DNA of 64,000 nucleotides from Phymatolithon calcareum (GCA_977006965.1 OZ345365.1:2728001-2792000); one strand, 5' to 3'; counted from the stretch's first letter, positions 51,761 through 61,928 are shown. Notes: generated by a model not told the origin, from the letters alone. Made by a program: numbers and translations.

Positions 51761-53201
51761 AGTCGGCAGATTTTGCTGTGCAATGCGATTTCTTAATTAA
51801 AAATTACTTTCCTTTCACCTTTTTAAAAACTATTCAGGAGAAGCAGTAGACCACTACGAAAACTGTCATCTAGAGACGAAGTCGATGACAATTGCCTCAA
51901 ACACAAGCAGTTACCCTCGCTTTTGGCCGAAGAAGCGAGAATGTCCTAATGTCGGCAGCGGCGCGTTGTGACGAATAGTCACTCACGTCACTCATGTGAC
52001 GTGATCAACACCCCTTATCAACCACAGAAACATAGTCAATATCATACCATCCCATCATATCGTTACTCCGTTGATCAATCATACTCTATTCCTCCTCGTT
52101 ACAGTTCCTCAGTCACATGTTACGCGTCACGTCACAATTTATCATACATAATGGCACTGTGACCTCGGCCAAGACCAACTACAATTACTATCCTATAATT
52201 GTATTGTAATTACCCTAGCGTGATAGATATGTCACGTGACGCGTGACCGAAAGCAGTTGCGAGACTGTCACGAGTGACCGCGCCGCCGCTCACTAAGAGC
52301 GCGGAGCGCTTTTGAAGAGCCTCTCTCGAGTCCATCATTTTTAGCCAATCTCCGCCTTCCATAGTTCCTCGTCTTACTCCTCATCGTTGTGACCAATGAG
52401 CAACCGCCATTGGTCCCTCAACGGCTTCCTCATTGCCGATTACTACTGTGGCCAATGATATCCTGCCATTAGTATCTCCCTCCCCCATGTTGACGTTAGA
52501 CCAATTGTTTTTAGCCATCTATTTGTCCCGTGTGTCTCTTCAGATTAGTGTCGACACACCCCTTTGTTTAGACTCTTCACTATGGTTCTACTTCTAGTCT
52601 ATATAAACCCTCCGTGACCAGCAGTCCTCAAACTCTGGTCAACGGATCTGCCAGCTTGTGCCTTGAACCCCAAACGCGTGGCACAAAATTTTTAATTCAA
52701 ATAAAGGACACATCAATACACATCAGGTTCTCAGGTCCCGTTGGCAGCATCAGTCGGAGTCTTCCCTACCAAGCCCGACTAACACCACCGCCATCTCTCG
52801 TGCTAGTTTGGCGGAGACTCGCAACCGGGTTTTCATCACGCGGTCCTAGCGGCTTCTCGCGAGAGCCTCGCGCTGCAGTGCGCGGTGCGGCGCAATGTCA
52901 ACCCATCACCTCAAATCGGCAGGCTCTTTGTACGCGCGGCGATTCATGACGCGCTTCCCCATGATGGATGTGCGAAAAAAGCGCCTTCCCGATGTGATAT
53001 TCCAGCATTTTTGGAATCACTAGAAAGGTCTAAGTCTCCCGCGTTCAGAACTGGGATTATTTTGGGGGAAAGCTGTTTTTGTTTCGAATGCCAACACTTA
53101 GAGCAAAATCAATCTTGGTAGCAGGGAGAGATTGCAAAAATATATGCGAAATTTTAATGTAGAAAATGATGTCACTTTATGTAAATCTGCCGACTTATAG
53201 G
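51761..53201. mobile_element. Possible 1.44-kb element bounded by a 14-bp inverted repeat
   Basis: AAGTCGGCAGATTT near 51762 is exactly inverted as AAATCTGCCGACTT near 53184. Between them are promoter-like CCAAT and TATA motifs and a Pro/Ser-rich ORF (52614-52949) but no transposase. It may be a non-autonomous DNA element. The short repeat and lack of a defined target duplication keep this tentative. Confidence 0.4.
52340..52610 (+). promoter_or_regulatory. Promoter-like region with CCAAT boxes and TATA box
   Basis: CCAAT or its inverse occurs at least five times (AGCCAATCTCCGCC, GACCAATGAGC, GCCATTGGTCC, GGCCAATGATATC, AGACCAATTG) before CTATATAAACCC at about 52599. An AATAAAGG follows near 52701. 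The order resembles a polymerase II promoter or an LTR. Upstream, GTCACGTGAC-type palindromes occur at 51.99 and 52.23 kb. Confidence 0.5.
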
Positions 53202-53408
53202 AAGGACGGTTAGCGGCAGTTCCAGCACACTTTCATTGCCGCTCATCAGTAATTTCCCTGTGCCCTCGGCATTGTTAGGGATGGTTCTTTACATGCGATC
53301 GCAGAGCTCCACACCCTGTTTTGCGGCTGTAGGACTCGAGGTATATACTGTATGCACAGGGGTTGCGCCAATTCCATTGTTTGCGATTGCAGTCCCGGGT
53401 GAAATTTA

Positions 53409-53744
53409 TCAATTTAATTGCTCAGTTTTGTTTGCAGCAATTCGCACTGCAATTGGAAGGCTTCCCACAATATAGACATCAATACTAAGATAGCTGTTCA
53501 TCGCCTTTTCACGTTCCGTGAGCTTCATCACCATTGAAGATTGAACTGTGAACGACGACCCGGATCTCAACTTCTCGGCAAGAACGGCTCTGTATATCTC
53601 TAGCAAATGTTCTTCGCTTCCACCTCCAAAGCAATGCTTGAGATGATTGTACGGGTTGGAGAACCCAGTACCCTTTTCGAAGAAAAACTCACTTTCTCCG
53701 GTACACTGATAACCCTTTGAGCAGAGATAGACGCAAAATGGCAC
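53409..53744 (-). pseudogene. BED-finger/hAT-like N-terminal fragment
   Basis: This 111-codon frame reads YQCTGESEFFFEKGTGFSNP, then YNHLKHCFGG, resembling a degenerate BED finger (C-x-n-GTG-x-SN-x2-HL). It is followed later by LTEREKAMNSYLSIDVYIVG, SLPIAV, the helix that precedes the catalytic domain in several hAT-like transposases. The catalytic DDE region is absent. Similarity is modest and by eye; an orphan zinc-finger gene is the alternative. Confidence 0.45.
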
Positions 53745-54230
53745 ATTCCGTCGAGTTAGGCCTACTTGACGCGAGTGTATATCACGGGTTTGTTCTCAAA
53801 TGAGGTTCATAAGCAGCTGCACAACTTGTTTCGGCTTTGGTGTCGGTGAGGGTAGTGTCATCGCTAGTAGAGCGGAATGTGCTGGAACGTTGAACGAGGT
53901 TTGGTAGATGGGTTGGACTCGACTGTGAAGGGGAATGCGTGAGGATTTCGGAGAAGGCTGATAGGTTTCAAATCAAGAGATCTAATGCTATCCCTTTTAT
54001 ACTTGAGATTGAACCATCGTGACTGCTGGACTCTAATCGTAGCTAAAGACATTCATGCCGCTGTTCTGTATCTGGCTGGTAAATTGATCGATACAGCAAA
54101 ATAGATGATAGCACATGAATAGGCCCATTGTTGAAATCGTTTGGAGTCCAACGGCTCAATCTCGTCTTTATTTAACATAGCAAGAAGTAGCGATGGCCTA
54201 AGTTTCATAGTTGTTTTGATGGCATACAGA
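53745..54230. other. Stretch without a recognisable gene
   Basis: No supported gene, RNA or repeat. Confidence 0.5.
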
Positions 54231-54369
54231 ACATACTCTGGGTATTACTAGAACAAAGACCACGTACTGGACATAAGGTAAGTACGTTGATTCTTGCATC
54301 CGATTAATGTGCTGTGTCTAATGTTCATCTACGTACTCTGTTATTATTAGAACAAAGACCACGTACTGA
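54231..54369 (+). repeat. Direct repeat, ~38-bp units about 100 bp apart
   Basis: AC(A/G)TACTCTG and then ATTA(C/T)TAGAACAAAGACCA(CGTACTG) occur at 54231-54268 and 54331-54368. It lies immediately before the third copy of the GC-rich block. Confidence 0.85.
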
Positions 54370-54399
54370 ATAGGGACTTGCAGGAACATCCTCGCGGAC

Positions 54400-54845
54400 A
54401 AGCACCGCACAGCAGAAGAACTCTATTGTCATAGACAAACGCCTACAAAATGTGGGTGCCTGGGTGGGCAACAAAAAAGGCCACAGCCAGCTCGAAAATT
54501 CACCGCTGAATCTCCTTTAATGAACTTTGTCGTTCTGCGCGTCGCGCCTGGACCCGCAAAGCTGTGGACACGAAGCAGCTGCCTGCGCAGATCGCCGCCG
54601 TACGCGCCACTGTCTCCGATCAGGGGCGCCCTAAACACGCACCCATGAGAACGCGTCTGCACGCATTTGAGACGTATGCGGAGATAAAAAAGGTTTCCTG
54701 TGCCGGGCTTTGTTTCAGCTGACGCGATTTTAAAGCTGTGCCTTGCCGCTCGCCGTACCCAAGCCCTGCATCGTTGCGGACGGTTTCGCCCCTTTGTGGC
54801 GTCAACTCGCGACTGTACCCGCTGCCCGCTCGCGCGCGCAATGAG
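54400..54845. repeat. Duplicated GC-rich block, copy C (partial)
   Basis: It matches the first ~450 bp of the blocks at 1885 and 36930 (GACAAACGCCTACAAAATGT, GATCAGGGGCGCCCTAAA, GCGTCAACTCGCGACTG). It ends at GCGCGCGCAATGAGT. Here there is no adjacent Sel1 gene, so the block itself is a dispersed repeat. Just after it, about 54870-54917, is a small ACGTATT-containing palindrome. Confidence 0.85.
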
Positions 54846-54967
54846 TCTGGGAGACACTCCATAGAACTTCCAATACGTATTTCCGTACGTATCGCGGAAG
54901 AAATACGGTACGTATTGCCTTATATTGCCGTAGACGGTAATCCCCGTTATATTTAATGAAACCCTAA

Positions 54968-55679
54968 TCAGCGCGCAGAAGTCAGTGGCACTCCACTCGA
55001 TACGAATCTTCTTAGCCACAACAGTGTGGACTTAAACGCAGGACGCCATGCCGCCCACTGAACAATGCAATGAGCTTGTTCGAAGACAATTCGCGTAAAC
55101 TTCACTTGGGAAATAAACGATAGGAAAGAGCGTGATTTTGCCCTCTCCGGCGTCACGATTACGGCACCTCCTTGAAGAGCTATCACTGCCTTCACCGCTA
55201 GTTTTTGCTCATCATATGAGGAGGAGCAAGTCAGTTTAAACGGAGGTATGTGCCGCTTGACTCATGCGTTGTGCATTGAATCAATAAGAGAATGCGTTGG
55301 TGACACAATAACAGTCACACCGCCAGAGAAAACTGCACGAAGAAACACAATTAAAGGCTTTCCGTGACCTGTGGGCAGCTGACCAATGATAGATTCACCT
55401 TGGACTGCTTTCACAGAACACTATTTCTGGGCATCACCGCGCCATAAACCGATCTCCGGAGACAAGTAGCGCAGTTCAGCTTCTAAAAAAGAAGCCATTT
55501 GCTCGTCTACCATGACTGGGGAATGTAAAGGGACCATGACCATGCCAATGAACTCTGGCGCTGTGTTTTCCGGACCGTGATGCGGCATGATGCTCGTCAG
55601 GACTCCACACTTGGACAAGCAAAAGGGCATATTTGACTGCACTATTCGCCACACTGCATGTGTTGGTCTTTCCGTTCAC
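54968..55679 (-). pseudogene. RecQ-type helicase fragment, inactivated
   Basis: One minus-strand frame with two in-frame stops (about 55420 and 55263) shows RecQ motifs in order: GQLPTGHGKPL (motif I, canonical TGxGKS), VTVIVSPTHSLIDSM (Ia, VISPLxALxxDQ), GAVIVTPERA (TPE) and VFEQAHCIVQW (motif II, canonical DEAHCISQW), then PLTSAR (III, LTATA). The nucleotide-binding Lys is kept, but the DEAH Asp is changed and the Ser of motif I is Pro. The C-terminal RecA domain is missing. It is a dead fragment of an ATP-dependent 3'-5' DNA helicase, perhaps from a transposon- or telomere-linked family. Confidence 0.85.
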
Positions 55680-55866
55680 AGACCATTGTTATGCGGTTTT
55701 CGTTAATCTTTTCTTACCTCATACTTTTTTATTGCAATTTATTTTAAAGCCCCACAGTCATACGAATATACGGGCAAGGCTTCCTCAGGTGCTACTCACT
55801 AGGGCGGCTCTACGTTTATGTCCGGTATTCTATCTGAGCCCCTAGCATGTACTCGGTTCGAGGCGT

Positions 55867-55990
55867 CGCTTCTTCTTTCAGTACAGGTCTTCTTCATTCT
55901 GCATACTCTCGATGATGCTTTTGCTGAAGAGCAAAATGTCATCTAGTGCCTTCTCAGTTGCCACTCTGTCTCCTTCCTTGAGTTCATAGG
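55867..55990 (-). mobile_element. LINE ORF2 C-terminal remnant
   Basis: The minus strand reads AYELKEGDRVATEKALDDIL, then LFSKSI, paralleling YQLTKEEIEITENALDKLLF, FTIV at the LINE end. Only this ~40-codon remnant is visible. Confidence 0.55.
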
Positions 55991-56274
55991 CTGATCTCAT
56001 ACTTGAAAATGTTTTTCTTCTGTATATGTACAGTACTCATTTTTCTTCTGATGCGGGGTTTTTCTCCTAACTTCGCGCCACGGGGCGTTTCCGGAGTGGG
56101 TTTTCCGCATTGCACAAGGGGTCCAAACTAATTACAGTGCATTACTGAAGAAGAGCAGATCGGGAACTGTAAAGAAAAAGAGTCCAACATTCTTGTCGTC
56201 CACGTGGACTCGCGTAACGTGGAACCATCGCAGTTGCTTCTGGTGGAATCGTCTGATTACGAGCGACAGGCAGA

Positions 56275-56450
56275 GAAGAAGAAGAAGAAGAAAGGTAGAT
56301 TTTTATTTAAAAGTTACCAACGCATCTGCTGACGCTCGGGGCAACTTTCCTAAGGCCAAGGGGTTTTGGCTAGATTCTGTCCTGAGGGGTTTTCTTTTCT
56401 TGTTGGTGTGACACGACTCAGTGGACTACAAAACCCACCTCTGGTCTCCT
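56275..56450 (-). mobile_element. R170 retroposon, long (AAG)n copy
   Basis: It starts with six AAG units, then AAAGGTAGATTTTTATTTAA, GTTACCAACGCATCTGCTGA, and ends CAAAACCCACCTCTGGTCTC. It is very close in sequence to the 32465 copy. No clear target duplication. Confidence 0.85.
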
Positions 56451-56657
56451 TCGGGACCTCGAGGGAGAAAGTTACTCCCCTGTCCTGTGGCACGCTGTAA
56501 TTTCAATTTGCGGGTAGTCCTTACTTGTCCACAGTCTGAAACATGGAAGCGTGTGTTCAATTAGCTAGCAGGATAAGCGCCCTGCCGTAATCAAAGTAGA
56601 GGTAATAATAGAACCATGTCTTGCTAGCCTCTTAGGGGAATAAAGCATTCATTCATT

Positions 56658-56685
56658 GGGTCACTCCTGAAAATGATAAATTGCA
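56658..56685 (+). repeat. Harbinger left terminal inverted repeat
   Basis: GGGTCACTCCTGAAAATGAT followed by AAATTGCA. It is inverted at 61901-61928 with one mismatch. Confidence 0.92.
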
Positions 56686-56858
56686 GAGACGCAAAACAGT
56701 ACGCAAATTGTGCAAATGTATTCCGCTGTCACGCGCGCGCTAAATTGTGGAGCCCTGAAAACATTGTCGCATTTTGTGTCACACAATTCCGTTACGGAAC
56801 CAAAATATTAATTGATTTGGTGTCCTATTTTGGGTGCTTATAGTGCCCAAAGCATCCG

Positions 56859-57103
56859 ACATGGGTCCTCACTTTGGTGCTGAAGAGTACAAGTATTACA
56901 TTACACCGCTCGAGACTGAGGGGTTTTGGAGCAGTATAATACTCCAAAGGGTAATCAGGCAGGCTGTAACGTACTCCAGGAAACTATTTAAACGTTCACT
57001 CGAAGGGAGAGGGGAAAGTGAAGAAATTATAGGTAGATCCATAGATTCGTTGCACGGAGAAGGCTTTATGGTGCTAGACGAAATAAGTACTGTGTCATTG
57101 TAA
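56859..57103 (+). CDS. Small ORF ahead of the Harbinger transposase
   Basis: It runs from ATG 56859 (MGPHFGAEEYKYYITPLETE) to a stop at 57103, just 13 bases before the transposase ATG. It has no motif. It could be an upstream exon of the transposase or a chance ORF; its protein-like composition slightly favours coding. Confidence 0.35.
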
Positions 57104-57116
57104 CGAATACACCAAG

Positions 57117-58403
57117 ATGTCTCTTCTCGAGTGTTCTTTCGTAAGTTCGGCTTTCCCCTTTACTCATGGCGTTGAAAAGCAGAGCTGTCTATCTCCATCT
57201 GGTCCGCAAACAAGTTCGGTAAGAATGGGATTGATTATACGTCTATTATACATTCTGCTGCATAAACGGCATCTGCAGCGAAGGATCGCAAATGGACCCA
57301 TGCGGTACCGAATGTCCCTGCATGCCCGCCGGCTCCGTGACCGAAGAGTCTCCCGAAGAGCTCTGCAGCATCCCCATATGTCTGCTTTTCGCACGCTTTT
57401 CGGATCGGGTTGCGAGCGCTCGTTAATCACCTTAACAGGTGTTAACCATGTTACGTTTCGATACATACTTGTACAGTATGCCACTCTGTACAACAAGTAC
57501 TCACCCTATTCAACCGATGGCGCTATTCGACGTCTGGACGCAGAACCGCATGGTCGCGGGAGACCGCGCTCAATGAGCGCAGAAATATGTTTGGGCTTGG
57601 TGTTGACATGGGGGAGGACACGAGGATCTGAGATGGTCCTCTGCTTGCTCTTCGGAATAACGGCATCAGTGTGCTCCCTTTTCTTGCGATTCGGACGCAG
57701 AATTCTTATTCGCATACTTCGCAGTGACGTTCACGCGGTCGTGCGAATGCCGACAGAAGAAGAGAGTGAGAGCTACAAGCTGGCAGTGGCGGAGGAATAT
57801 CCATTTCTGACCAATGTCTTCGCTGTCGCAGACGGTTTGAAAATTCGTCTCGCACAGGCCGGGGACTGTGTGATACAGAATATGTTTTACAACGGCTGGA
57901 CCCACGATCACTACGTCAGCAATGTGTTTGTTTTTGTTCCGTCCGGCGTGATCGTCGCTTGCAGTATAAACGCACCAGGATCCTGGCATGATTCGCAGAT
58001 TGCGGATTTTGGGGGAGTTTACGATAAGCTCAAGCAAGAATTTATCAAAAATGGCGGCCAGTGTGTTGTCGATTCTGCATTTTCAACAGGAGATTATCCT
58101 TTCTTGATTAAGTCTGTGCAGGACCACTTCCTATTAAGCAGCAACATGACCGAGATCACTGCGGCGCGGCAGGCTACCTTCATGCGCCAAGCCTCTGAAT
58201 GGGGCATGAGGGCGCTACAGGCAATGTTCCCGAGGATCAAGGACACAATGATCTATGAAGAGAGGGGTGAGAGAAAGATTATTCTTCAAAGCATGGTGCT
58301 GCTTTTTAATCTGCGGACGCGTCTTGTAGGAATTAATCAAATTCTCTCCACTTTTATGCCTCAGCTGAGCACCGAGGCTAACCAATTCATATTAAACCTG
58401 TAA
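57117..58403 (+). CDS. PIF/Harbinger DDE transposase
   Basis: The ATG at 57117 gives 428 aa; an alternative start is MGLIIRLLYILLHKRHLQRR at residue 37, the usual Harbinger-like basic opening. An HTH-like region (RSLITLTGVNHVTFRYILVQ, then RPRSMSAEICLGLVLTW) precedes a DDE_Tnp_4-type core: VFAVADGLKI (D239), NAPGSWHDSQIADF (D292), VVDSAFS (D319) and ASEWGMRALQAMF (E361). The triad is complete and there is no internal stop, so the protein may be active. With the SANT-like partner it would bind the inverted repeats and cut and paste the element. GTAAGT near 57137 leaves room for a small 5' intron. Confidence 0.93.
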   Translation: MSLLECSFVSSAFPFTHGVEKQSCLSPSGPQTSSVRMGLIIRLLYILLHKRHLQRRIANGPMRYRMSLHARRLRDRRVSRRALQHPHMSAFRTLFGSGCERSLITLTGVNHVTFRYILVQYATLYNKYSPYSTDGAIRRLDAEPHGRGRPRSMSAEICLGLVLTWGRTRGSEMVLCLLFGITASVCSLFLRFGRRILIRILRSDVHAVVRMPTEEESESYKLAVAEEYPFLTNVFAVADGLKIRLAQAGDCVIQNMFYNGWTHDHYVSNVFVFVPSGVIVACSINAPGSWHDSQIADFGGVYDKLKQEFIKNGGQCVVDSAFSTGDYPFLIKSVQDHFLLSSNMTEITAARQATFMRQASEWGMRALQAMFPRIKDTMIYEERGERKIILQSMVLLFNLRTRLVGINQILSTFMPQLSTEANQFILNL

Positions 58404-58565
58404 GTTGCATTGTTGCGTTAAACCTGTCAAGAAAAAGAAGCTTCGGCAAATGGCTTTAGAGAATGAAGGTGGAACTGTACGGCGTTTTCTGAATTCAATT
58501 CATTATTTACAAAACTTTGATATGTGAGAACCAGGGCGGTCTTTCGTAGAGCACATTACTTTGGA

Positions 58566-58612
58566 AGAAGAAGAAGTGCAAATTTTTATTTTAAACTTAC
58601 CAACGTTAGAGA
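58566..58612 (+). mobile_element. R170 retroposon scrap between the convergent Harbinger genes
   Basis: GAAGAAGAAGAAGTGCAAAT, TTTTATTTTAAACTTACCAA, CG matches the first ~45 bp of R170 (diverged). It may instead act as the shared terminator region; it sits in the 243-bp gap between the two stop codons. Confidence 0.5.
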
Positions 58613-58646
58613 ATTTTTCAGGCGATATACCGGCATACATAAAGAA

Positions 58647-60245
58647 CTAATCGTCGGCTCCGGAGCCGGGCGTTACATTTTTTTTCTTATTCCCGGCTCC
58701 AAAAAGCATCACCATTAGTTGCTCGTGTCGCTGCTCTCTGGCGAGAAACTCCTCTTCTCGGGCCGACCTCGTTTCCTCTCTCCGAGCTCTCTCTTCCTGT
58801 CGCTCGGATTCCCTTCGCGCTCTCTCATCCGCTCGCTCTTCTTCACGCCGCTGTCGATCTTCTTCGCGCCGCTGTCGATCTTCTTCACGGCGCACCTTCT
58901 CTTCAGCTCGTTCCTCTGCACGGGCTACGCGCTCTGCTTCCCTTCTTTCGCTTTCTTGCAGAAGTTGCAACCTAAAAATGGACATCATATCCCCATCGGA
59001 GGATTGCCCTGACCGCCCGGCACTCGACCGCCTCTGGACAATAGGGCGCGGAGAAGGTAATCGTGGCGAGTCCAGTGGGCTCTGCCGCACAGATGGGAGA
59101 GAGGCGGCTTGTGCCGCGCTCATGGCGGCAGCACTGCGGGCAGCTCGTTGCAGAACAGGGGTGGCATTTGCTCGTGATGAGCTGGGCAGTGGAGCGGTCG
59201 CATTTTCATGGGCAAGGGACTCTGTACCGGCTCCTTCGTGTCCTGATTCATCGCCAGATTCCTCAGGGAGATCTCCGTCTTCGTCGTGGTCGTCGGCTGT
59301 ACCTAGATCAGCGCGTTGATAAATAGCTGACTTGAGTCTCTTTGCTCTTCGAACTGCGGGGGGACAGTAGGGATCCCCAGTTGGAACCGAAACGCGGTGA
59401 AGAGCTGCGAACTTGCGTCTGATGCTAACGATAGATCGATCCATTTGAGGATATCGGATGTTATGTCTGTCGCGGACCATCTCCCATTCCATAGGCCCGG
59501 TCGGAAGAATTTCTTCAATGGCGTCTAGAATTGAATTAAGTTCTGCGTCGGTGAATCCGCTTCCTCTTCGACCATTCGGTACAGAGCTATTGCCGCGGCC
59601 AGTTCGTGATGTTCCTCTTCTGGAAGCTGCTCGCCCTCGCCCACGTGACGCAGCACCGCGACTACCAACATGAAATCCATAGCCATAGCCATATAGAGGA
59701 CGCCTCAATCCAGCTTCAGTGTCAGCTGGGAACGGACGTGGCGAAGCCGAACTGGAAGGATATGGGAGAGGTGTAACGCTTCCAGAGTACGAAGCAGGAC
59801 CAGCATTGCCGAGGTACGCTGCCGAAGCCGCATATCCACGGAGCGGTACAGAAGCCACATTTCCGGAAGCGGATTGTAGTGACGCATTGTTCATGGAGGG
59901 CATGCGAGAGGTGTTTTGGGAATACGGGGCGAGTTCCGAGTTGGGAGGTAACCGCGGAATTGCTGCAACTGGGAGCGGTGGAAGCAAGCGAGAAGCCGGA
60001 GCAAGAGGACTTGCTAAGGATATTCCTCCCCGTGGTGACCCAGGAAATCTTCGTGCGTGCTCTTGGGGCTCGACCTCCGCAGAGGGCAAGTGGGGGGTCT
60101 GAACCGCAGCTGCATTGGAAGAGCTTGATGGAACTGGAGTGGTGGAACTTGTATTTTGTCCTTGCGAAGCTTCTGTTGCGGCATGGCTTGGAGAAGAATT
60201 CGTGGGCACTGCTTGTGAAGCGGAGACCTGAATTTGTGATGCCAT
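58647..60245 (-). CDS. Harbinger-associated SANT/Myb-like DNA-binding protein (DUF6818-like)
   Basis: The first ATG is at 60245 (MASQIQVSASQAVPTNSSPS), about 532 aa. A Ser/Pro/Ala-rich first 180 residues is followed by an Arg/Gly patch (ASRGRGRAASRRGTSRTGRG). Then comes a compact trihelical domain at about 230-315: SGFTDAELNSILDAIEEILP, MEWEMVRDRHNIRY, SIRRKFAALH, VPTGDPYCPPAVRRAKRLK. I recall this layout as DUF6818/MADF-SANT-like. An acidic linker and a highly charged Arg/Glu coiled coil (about 427-515) close the protein. PIF/Harbinger elements carry such a second protein to recruit the transposase to the ends and into the nucleus. It is convergent with the transposase and free of stops. Confidence 0.85.
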   Translation of the reverse strand: MASQIQVSASQAVPTNSSPSHAATEASQGQNTSSTTPVPSSSSNAAAVQTPHLPSAEVEPQEHARRFPGSPRGGISLASPLAPASRLLPPLPVAAIPRLPPNSELAPYSQNTSRMPSMNNASLQSASGNVASVPLRGYAASAAYLGNAGPASYSGSVTPLPYPSSSASPRPFPADTEAGLRRPLYGYGYGFHVGSRGAASRGRGRAASRRGTSRTGRGNSSVPNGRRGSGFTDAELNSILDAIEEILPTGPMEWEMVRDRHNIRYPQMDRSIVSIRRKFAALHRVSVPTGDPYCPPAVRRAKRLKSAIYQRADLGTADDHDEDGDLPEESGDESGHEGAGTESLAHENATAPLPSSSRANATPVLQRAARSAAAMSAAQAASLPSVRQSPLDSPRLPSPRPIVQRRSSAGRSGQSSDGDMMSIFRLQLLQESERREAERVARAEERAEEKVRREEDRQRREEDRQRREEERADERARRESERQEERARREETRSAREEEFLAREQRHEQLMVMLFGAGNKKKNVTPGSGADD

Positions 60246-60415
60246 ACTCACTCACCGTTTTGCTTTTTGCCCCAATTGGAAATAGAACGATCTCTTATTA
60301 ACTATTGTTTTCTCTCCAGTATTAACAAGTCGATGTGTAATCAACCTCAACTTGGCGCGTTGTAATTTTTCTGCTGCATTCCTCAATTTGGCGTTTTATT
60401 ATTTTGAAGATGGAC

Positions 60416-60737
60416 AGGACTTGAAGATTTCAAAGTGCGACAGCTTGGTGGTCTTCTTCAAAAGAGTTCAGACCGTCATTCAAGCTTTTCAAGAACAGTC
60501 TTCTTGCTTACGGTCACTTAAGCCGCCCAGGAGACTGTACGTGCAAGCTAGAAATTCGTTCCATCTGAACACTTCCAGGACTTGAAGATTTCAAAGTGCG
60601 ACAGCTTGGTGGTCTTCTTCAAAAGAGTTCAGACCGTCATTCAAGCTTTTCAAGAACAGTCTTCTTGCTTACGGTCACTTAAGCCACCCAGGAGACTGTA
60701 CGTACAAGCTAGAAATTCGTTCCATCTGAACACTTCC
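60416..60737 (+). repeat. Near-identical 161-bp tandem duplication
   Basis: The unit starting AGGACTTGAAGATTTCAAAG at 60416 repeats at 60577. The copies differ at very few positions (GCCGCCC/GCCACCC, GTACGTGC/GTACGTAC). It lies upstream of the SANT-like gene's start inside the Harbinger element. Confidence 0.95.
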
Positions 60738-61900
60738 AGTTGAACAAGCTTGACAGCCCGAATAACTTGTTAAGAAGTTTACTTGCCACTCTCGCCGATT
60801 TACTTTTGCAACGTTACGAAAGACGACAACTCCACGAGAGCTTCTCAAGCGCCTCAAGATCCAGCTAGAATATTATTACGTACTTGCATAGCATGGACGA
60901 GGATCTACTCTTCTAAGCTGCAGCGCATCTTTCTGATCACCCATGGATGAAGTGCACGAGGCAGATCACTGCACTACTCCTACTGAGAGAAACGCGCCGT
61001 AGCGAAAATGATAGAAATGTGTCGTACAACACATTTGGATCACAGAGGGAAGCTCTATGACCAAAAGACAAGTTTCCGGCGCGGGCGCGGGCGCCCGCGC
61101 CGGCGCAAGTGGCCGCAGCGATAAAGCTGCACAAAGCGCTCCTTCCGACGGTAATCCCGCCGGAAATGGCGGACGCGATCGTGAACGCGCACGCCAGGGA
61201 CTCGGCGAATCGAGAACTTGCCACACTTGAAATGCCAGACCCAAGCCCGCCGTCGCAAGATTTCGAGAAAATCTTGCGAATTTAAGCGGATTTGATACAG
61301 GCCGGCTATCATACCGGTCCGGCCCGTTCACCTGTGCGTCACAGATAGGAACCAAGAGCTCAGTCAGGAATTTTTCCCCGCTACAGTGCAGGGTTTTTTT
61401 TGAACTGGCAAGAGCTGTGATCCGGCCTCCCCGTGGGAGAAGACTATCACCTTCTGGTAGTATGGTAGTACATGGATTCCGCCCTGAGTGGTGTGCCGCA
61501 ACGCTCAAGGAAGCTGGGAGAGAAGACAGAAGAAGATGAAAGAAGGCAGCAAGATGACTAGCTACCGTGAGCGTCCTAAATGGTTTCCAACCCGGGGCAT
61601 CCCTTTGAAGGACGGCGATTGAAGATTGGCTATGTAGCGATATAGATGTTAAGCTTCCCCAAGGTCTGCACATTGTGCAGCTTGGGCAGCTGTTGTGACA
61701 TCAAGTACCACTCGTATCTGTTAAGTCTACTGGAGCCGTAAGGATGTGGAGTGGTTTACCAGCTCTGATAAATCCCGCAATAAAAGAAAGAAAGAAAGAA
61801 ATGTCGCGCGATTTGCACATTTTGCGTGTCACAAATCGAGGACACGAGACAAATGCACCGTGGCGTGACGACGCGTTTTGTGCAAAAATGACCCATTTTG
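60738..61900. other. Right internal region of the Harbinger element, no gene
   Basis: A GC-only patch GGCGCGGGCGCGGGCGCCCG lies near 61079 and a (GAAA)n microsatellite at about 61782-61801. A 235-codon minus-strand ORF (60966-61673) has low-complexity Pro/Ala content and no motif, so I do not call it a gene. Confidence 0.5.
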
Positions 61901-61928
61901 TGCAATTTATCATTTTCAGGAGCGACCC
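61901..61928 (-). repeat. Harbinger right terminal inverted repeat
   Basis: TGCAATTTATCATTTTCAGG followed by AGCGACCC, next to ATTCATTC outside. Confidence 0.92.

Larger units (their letters stand above)
56658..61928. mobile_element. PIF/Harbinger transposon, 5.27 kb, two convergent genes
   Basis: Terminal inverted repeats of 28 bp, 27 identical, lie at 56658-56685 and 61901-61928 (GGGTCACTCCTGAAAATGAT plus AAATTGCA; the right end has G at position 6). They enclose a DDE transposase on the plus strand and a SANT/Myb-like protein on the minus strand, the two-gene content that defines PIF/Harbinger. Both flanks read ATTCATT, so the 3-bp duplication cannot be pinned down but is compatible. A related CGCATTTTGTGTCACA / TGTGACACGCAAAATG pair lies further inside each end. 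Confidence 0.92.

Noticed and set aside
52340-52735. Long terminal repeat of an LTR retrotransposon
   Set aside because: The TATA box then AATAAA order fits an LTR, but there is no second copy, no TG...CA boundary I can fix, no primer-binding site and no gag-pol nearby.
60966-61673. 235-codon minus-strand ORF in the Harbinger element
   Set aside because: Low-complexity and GC-driven, with no domain and no start context; more likely a chance ORF.
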